Shown here: positions 61,250-64,000 of the stretch, piece after piece
Numbering within the stretch: the stretch's first letter is position 1
How the letters are laid out: each line of letters begins with the position of its first letter
NCBI RefSeq assembly: GCF_014705655.1
Contig: NZ_JACXIY010000015.1
Coordinates: 124,001 to 188,000 of the forward strand
DNA from: Paenibacillus arenilitoris
GTDB lineage: Bacteria > Bacillota > Bacilli > Paenibacillales > Paenibacillaceae
Reading direction: 5' to 3'
DNA: 64,000 nt
Notes under the pieces: generated by a model
The model's input: only the letters and a program-made list of their open reading frames with translations
Database searches by the model: none
What the model was told of the DNA's origin: nothing
Translations under genes and position numbers: made by a program

Positions 61250-62485
61250 ATGTCAGAAGAAATCAATGTGCAAGAATCCGCAGCGGAGGAAGTAAGCCAA
61301 GACGCTATGGATAATTTCGTGTCTTTGAAGAAAGGCGATTCCGTCAAAGGAACGATCGTCAAAATCGAAGATAACCAAGCTTACGTGAGCCTTGGATATA
61401 AATATGACGGCGTTATTCCGATCCGCGAGCTCTCCGCCGTCGCGCTGGAGAACGCGACGGACGCCGTTCAAATCGGTCAAGAAGTCGAGCTGAAGGTCGT
61501 CAGCATCAACGACGACAAGGAAAGCCTTGTGCTCTCGAAGCGTCTCGTCGACAGCGAGAAAGCTTGGGACCAGCTGCAGGAACGCTTCGACAGCGGCGAA
61601 GTATTCGAAGTTGCCGTCGCCGACGTCGTAAAAGGCGGATTAGTCGCGGACGTGGGCGTACGCGGATTTATTCCGGCTTCGATGGTCGAGCGCCACTTCG
61701 TCGAAGACTTCTCCGACTACAAGGGCCGCACGCTTCGCGTTAAAGTGAAGGAAATCGACCGCGAGAACAACAAGGTCATCCTTTCGCAGAAGGAAGTGCT
61801 CGACGCGGAATACGAGCAAAACAAACAGCAAATCATGGCTTCCCTGCAAGCGGGGCAAGAGCTTGAAGGCACCGTTCAGCGTCTTACGCCGTTCGGCGCG
61901 TTCGTCGATATCGGCGGCATCGACGGCTTGGTGCACGTATCCGAGCTATCCTGGCAGCATGTTGCCCATCCGAAGGATGTCGTATCCGAAGGACAGTCGG
62001 TGCGCGTGAAAGTGCTTAAAGTCGATCCTGCCGCAGGCAAAATCAGCCTCAGCGTCAAAGCCGCTCAGCCAGGTCCTTGGGATACGGCGGCAGGCCAATT
62101 CGCAACAGGCGACATCGTTACGGGTACCGTTCGCCGTCTCGTGCCGTTCGGCGCGTTCGTCGAAATCGCTCCGGGCGTTGAAGGACTCGTTCATATTTCT
62201 CAAATCGCTCACCGCCACATCGGCACGCCTAACGAAGTGCTGAAGGAAGGCCAAGAAGTTCAAGCGAAGATCCTTGACTTCAATCCTGCCGAGAAGCGCG
62301 TTAGCCTGAGCATCAAAGAAACGGAAGAAGCGCCCGAGCAGCCAGCTCCGAGCGCCAGATCCGAAAGAGCGCCGCGCGCTCCGAAGATCGAGAAGATCGA
62401 TAACCCTAACGTAAGCCTAAGCAACGAAAGCATGAGCTATTCGCTCGCTGAACGCTTCGGCGACAAATTGAAAAACCTGAAATAG
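61250..62485 (+). CDS. S1-domain RNA-binding protein (30S ribosomal protein S1 homologue, YpfD-like)
   Basis: A 411-residue protein with four S1 repeats, starting near residues 26 (GDSVKGTIVKI), 112 (GEVFEVAVADV), 201 (GQELEGTVQRL) and 286 (GDIVTGTVRRL), and an Ala/Pro/Arg-rich tail. The third and fourth repeats are the most canonical (PFGAFVDIGG, PFGAFVEIAPG). Four-repeat proteins of this type in Firmicutes are S1 homologues of unclear ribosomal role. GAGGAGG precedes the ATG. Confidence 0.93.
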   Translation: MSEEINVQESAAEEVSQDAMDNFVSLKKGDSVKGTIVKIEDNQAYVSLGYKYDGVIPIRELSAVALENATDAVQIGQEVELKVVSINDDKESLVLSKRLVDSEKAWDQLQERFDSGEVFEVAVADVVKGGLVADVGVRGFIPASMVERHFVEDFSDYKGRTLRVKVKEIDRENNKVILSQKEVLDAEYEQNKQQIMASLQAGQELEGTVQRLTPFGAFVDIGGIDGLVHVSELSWQHVAHPKDVVSEGQSVRVKVLKVDPAAGKISLSVKAAQPGPWDTAAGQFATGDIVTGTVRRLVPFGAFVEIAPGVEGLVHISQIAHRHIGTPNEVLKEGQEVQAKILDFNPAEKRVSLSIKETEEAPEQPAPSARSERAPRAPKIEKIDNPNVSLSNESMSYSLAERFGDKLKNLK

Positions 62486-62499
62486 GCCGGCATACGGAT

Positions 62500-62546
62500 A
62501 AGGAGCTATTGCTGCGGGAAACCGCAGGAATAGCTCCTTTTTTTTG
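62500..62546 (+). terminator. Terminator after the S1-domain gene
   Basis: AAGGAGCTATT (62500-62510) pairs with AATAGCTCCTT (62529-62539), inner GCGG/CCGC, then eight T. Confidence 0.92.
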
Positions 62547-62579
62547 GCGCATAATAGGGTGACAAGAGGTGATATTCGG

Positions 62580-63224
62580 ATGAACCCGGGTTTTATGTCC
62601 TTATGGATCATGCTCATTATGATCATCTTGCTCGCGACCGGCTGGAAGCCATATCTCGCACCCGACTTAAGCAGGCCGGCGATGACCTTGTTCGGTATCG
62701 TTATGCTCGCCCTTCTTCCCGTGTCCGCCTGGTGGTCCCCCATGCGCGAATCGATGCACGTCGGCATCCACGTCAGCGTATGTTTTTTGCTGCTGGCCGG
62801 CCTGCTTGCTTTCTGGGGAGAAGAGCAGTGGAGCTACAAAAGCTATTTGGCGTTATGCGCCATTATGATCGCCGTCATCTGGGGCTTCGTCCGCAAAATT
62901 TACAGCTACGATCCCGTCTTCTATTGGCTTGGTCCGGTGTGGGACGCCCCTTTGCTAGCCGGCGTGCTCTGCGGCGCATTCTCCTCGTCCGCAAAGCATC
63001 AATTCGGCATGCTCATATGGGGCGCCGTGCTGGGCGAATGGCTAAACACTCTGCTTCAAGCCCGCGGCTATACGGCATGGATCGGCACCTTGTCATGGTG
63101 GGACGGCTTCTGGATCGCCGTCGCGACGGCGCGTTTGTTCGCGTTCGCGCTTAAGCTGCTTCGAGCCGCCTTGTCCAAGCTCGGCATTCTGTTCTGGCAC
63201 ATGAAAGGGGGACGATCCTCGTAA
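62580..63224 (+). CDS. YphA-like membrane protein
   Basis: A 214-residue protein with about six membrane segments (for example residues 8-22, 34-50, 60-78, 85-102). Hydrophobicity pattern, length and position after ypfD match YphA of B. subtilis, of unknown function. ATG at 62580 is eight bases after AAGAGGTGA. The stop codon overlaps the next start (TAATG). Confidence 0.75.
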   Translation: MNPGFMSLWIMLIMIILLATGWKPYLAPDLSRPAMTLFGIVMLALLPVSAWWSPMRESMHVGIHVSVCFLLLAGLLAFWGEEQWSYKSYLALCAIMIAVIWGFVRKIYSYDPVFYWLGPVWDAPLLAGVLCGAFSSSAKHQFGMLIWGAVLGEWLNTLLQARGYTAWIGTLSWWDGFWIAVATARLFAFALKLLRAALSKLGILFWHMKGGRSS

Positions 63225-64000
63225 TGGACCACTTTTTCATTCAAAATAAGCATTTGGTCGGCGTGCTGCTCGGCATCGCGCTAGGCATTATTTCGCGTTT
63301 GCTCATGCTAAGAACGGATTATCGACAGTATCCGACCTATCCGCACGGCAGGATCATCCATATTTCGCTAGGCGTAATCGCTGCCGCGCTTGGGGCCGTA
63401 GCCGTGCCCGCGCTCTTCAACAAGGACTATACGGCTATTACGTTTTTGACGCTGGCGGCACAGCAATTTCGCGATGTCCGGAAGATGGAGCGGGAGACGC
63501 TGACCAAGATCGACGATCTGGAGCTTGTCTCCCGCGGCTCTACATATATTGAAGGGATTGCGATGGTATTCGAAGGACGCAACTATTTGGTCATCATGAC
63601 GGCGCTGCTGACGAGCCTATTCGCCGTTCTGATTAACGTATGGGCGGGTATCGCGGCGGGGTGCCTGGCGCTGCTGCTGGTCGAGAAACTAAAGTCGGGC
63701 AAGTCCGTATCTCATATTGCGCGCGTGGAGAAGGCGGCGGTCCGCGTCGACGGTCCGGATCTATACGTGGACGATATTTATATCATGAATGTCGGTTTGA
63801 AGGCGAACCAGGAAATCATCGCCGAGCGGGGCATGGGCTTCGTCTTGACGCCGCATAACGCGAACGGCAAAGTCACCTTGAGCAATCTCGGCCAGCGGCA
63901 AGCGATTCTCTACGATCTCGCGACCATTCTCGGCGTCTACCGCGATTCCGGGGAGCCGATGCTCATCCCGTTGTCCAAGCTGGACATGAAGGACGGTCGT
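63224..64000 (+). CDS. YIEGIA-family membrane protein (YphB-like), 3' end outside window
   Basis: The first 259 residues of a longer protein. It has N-terminal membrane segments (about residues 10-28, 46-65) and two more near 125-150, and contains the segment STYIEGIAMVFEGRNYL that names the family. The part after residue 150 is soluble (VRVDGPDLYVDDIYIMNVG). AAAGGGGG lies upstream, and the start overlaps the stop codon of the yphA-like gene, so the two are probably made together. Function unknown. Confidence 0.85.
   Translation, partial: MDHFFIQNKHLVGVLLGIALGIISRLLMLRTDYRQYPTYPHGRIIHISLGVIAAALGAVAVPALFNKDYTAITFLTLAAQQFRDVRKMERETLTKIDDLELVSRGSTYIEGIAMVFEGRNYLVIMTALLTSLFAVLINVWAGIAAGCLALLLVEKLKSGKSVSHIARVEKAAVRVDGPDLYVDDIYIMNVGLKANQEIIAERGMGFVLTPHNANGKVTLSNLGQRQAILYDLATILGVYRDSGEPMLIPLSKLDMKDGR

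Overview
The window is a 64 kb chromosomal stretch of an endospore-forming, moderately GC-rich Firmicute, most likely a member of the Paenibacillaceae (Paenibacillus or Cohnella type). Three things point there: the gene order follows the Bacillus subtilis spo0A to yphB part of the chromosome; sporulation genes are very dense (spoIVB, spo0A, spoIIM, spo0E-like, dacF, spoIIAA-AB-sigF, spoVAA/AB/AF, gerW, dacB, spmAB, ypeB, mciZ-like); and the proteins carry Paenibacillaceae-style variants. Almost every gene is on the + strand. No rRNA, tRNA, insertion sequence, phage gene or CRISPR array was seen.

Layout: 0-5.7 kb holds the end of tlyA, a membrane protein of unknown function, argR, recN, spoIVB and spo0A. 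5.8-7 kb holds coaD and two small minus-strand genes. 7.1-12.8 kb is the branched-chain 2-oxoacid dehydrogenase complex (lpdV, bkdAA, bkdAB, bkdB) with a LipB-type octanoyltransferase next to it. 12.8-15 kb has a tiny Prli42-like gene, an M20 peptidase, a minus-strand mciZ-like gene with a sigma-E-type promoter, and nudF. 15.04-15.88 kb is repeat island 1. 15.9-29.8 kb runs spoIIM, fur, a decayed subtilase, ald, DUF4227, xerD, deoB, punA, a Spo0E-like gene, pdp, dacF, the spoIIA operon, spoVAA-AB-AF. 29.9-31.7 kb is lysA and a cyclophilin. 31.8-36.9 kb is a 37-residue minus-strand gene and the FMN-riboswitch rib operon, split by repeat island 2. 36.9-48.6 kb is scpAB, ytfI-like, gerW, dacB, spmAB, rluB, resABCDE. 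48.7-54.9 kb is serA, a rhodanese, several membrane or exported proteins and mecB. 55-64 kb is gudB, prsW, a small zinc-ribbon protein, ypeB, a PilZ protein, ypfB-like, cmk, plsC, an S1-domain protein, yphA-like and the start of a YIEGIA-family gene.

How the parts work together: much of the window is the sporulation control core. Spo0A acts on its own promoter (three TGTCGAA boxes) and on spoIIA (sigma-H promoter with two TTTTGTC half boxes); a Spo0E-like phosphatase would oppose Spo0A phosphorylation; SigF and its regulators start the forespore programme; SpoIVB, DacB, DacF, SpmAB, GerW, SpoVA and YpeB serve later signalling, cortex and germination steps. ResABCDE links cytochrome c biogenesis to oxygen-responsive regulation, and ScpAB handles chromosome condensation.

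The most unusual content is a composite intergenic repeat. It occurs twice (15.1-15.86 kb before spoIIM; 34.47-35.08 kb between ribE and ribBA) with the same modules in the same order and orientation: AT-rich TTTCAAT/ATTGAAA palindromes, then GTCCC-GCA-GGGAC hairpin units, then a CCCTCCCTT/AAGGGAGGG module, then 21-nt tandem repeats each holding a CCTNNNNAGG palindrome. Compensatory changes in the palindromes suggest that the structure is selected. Other points of interest are two adjacent cases where the ribosome-binding site of a gene is buried in an inverted repeat (ypeB and the PilZ gene), an in-frame upstream start for Spo0A, and a subtilase remnant next to ald. Gene starts were chosen by ribosome-binding-site spacing and family knowledge; no database search was possible.
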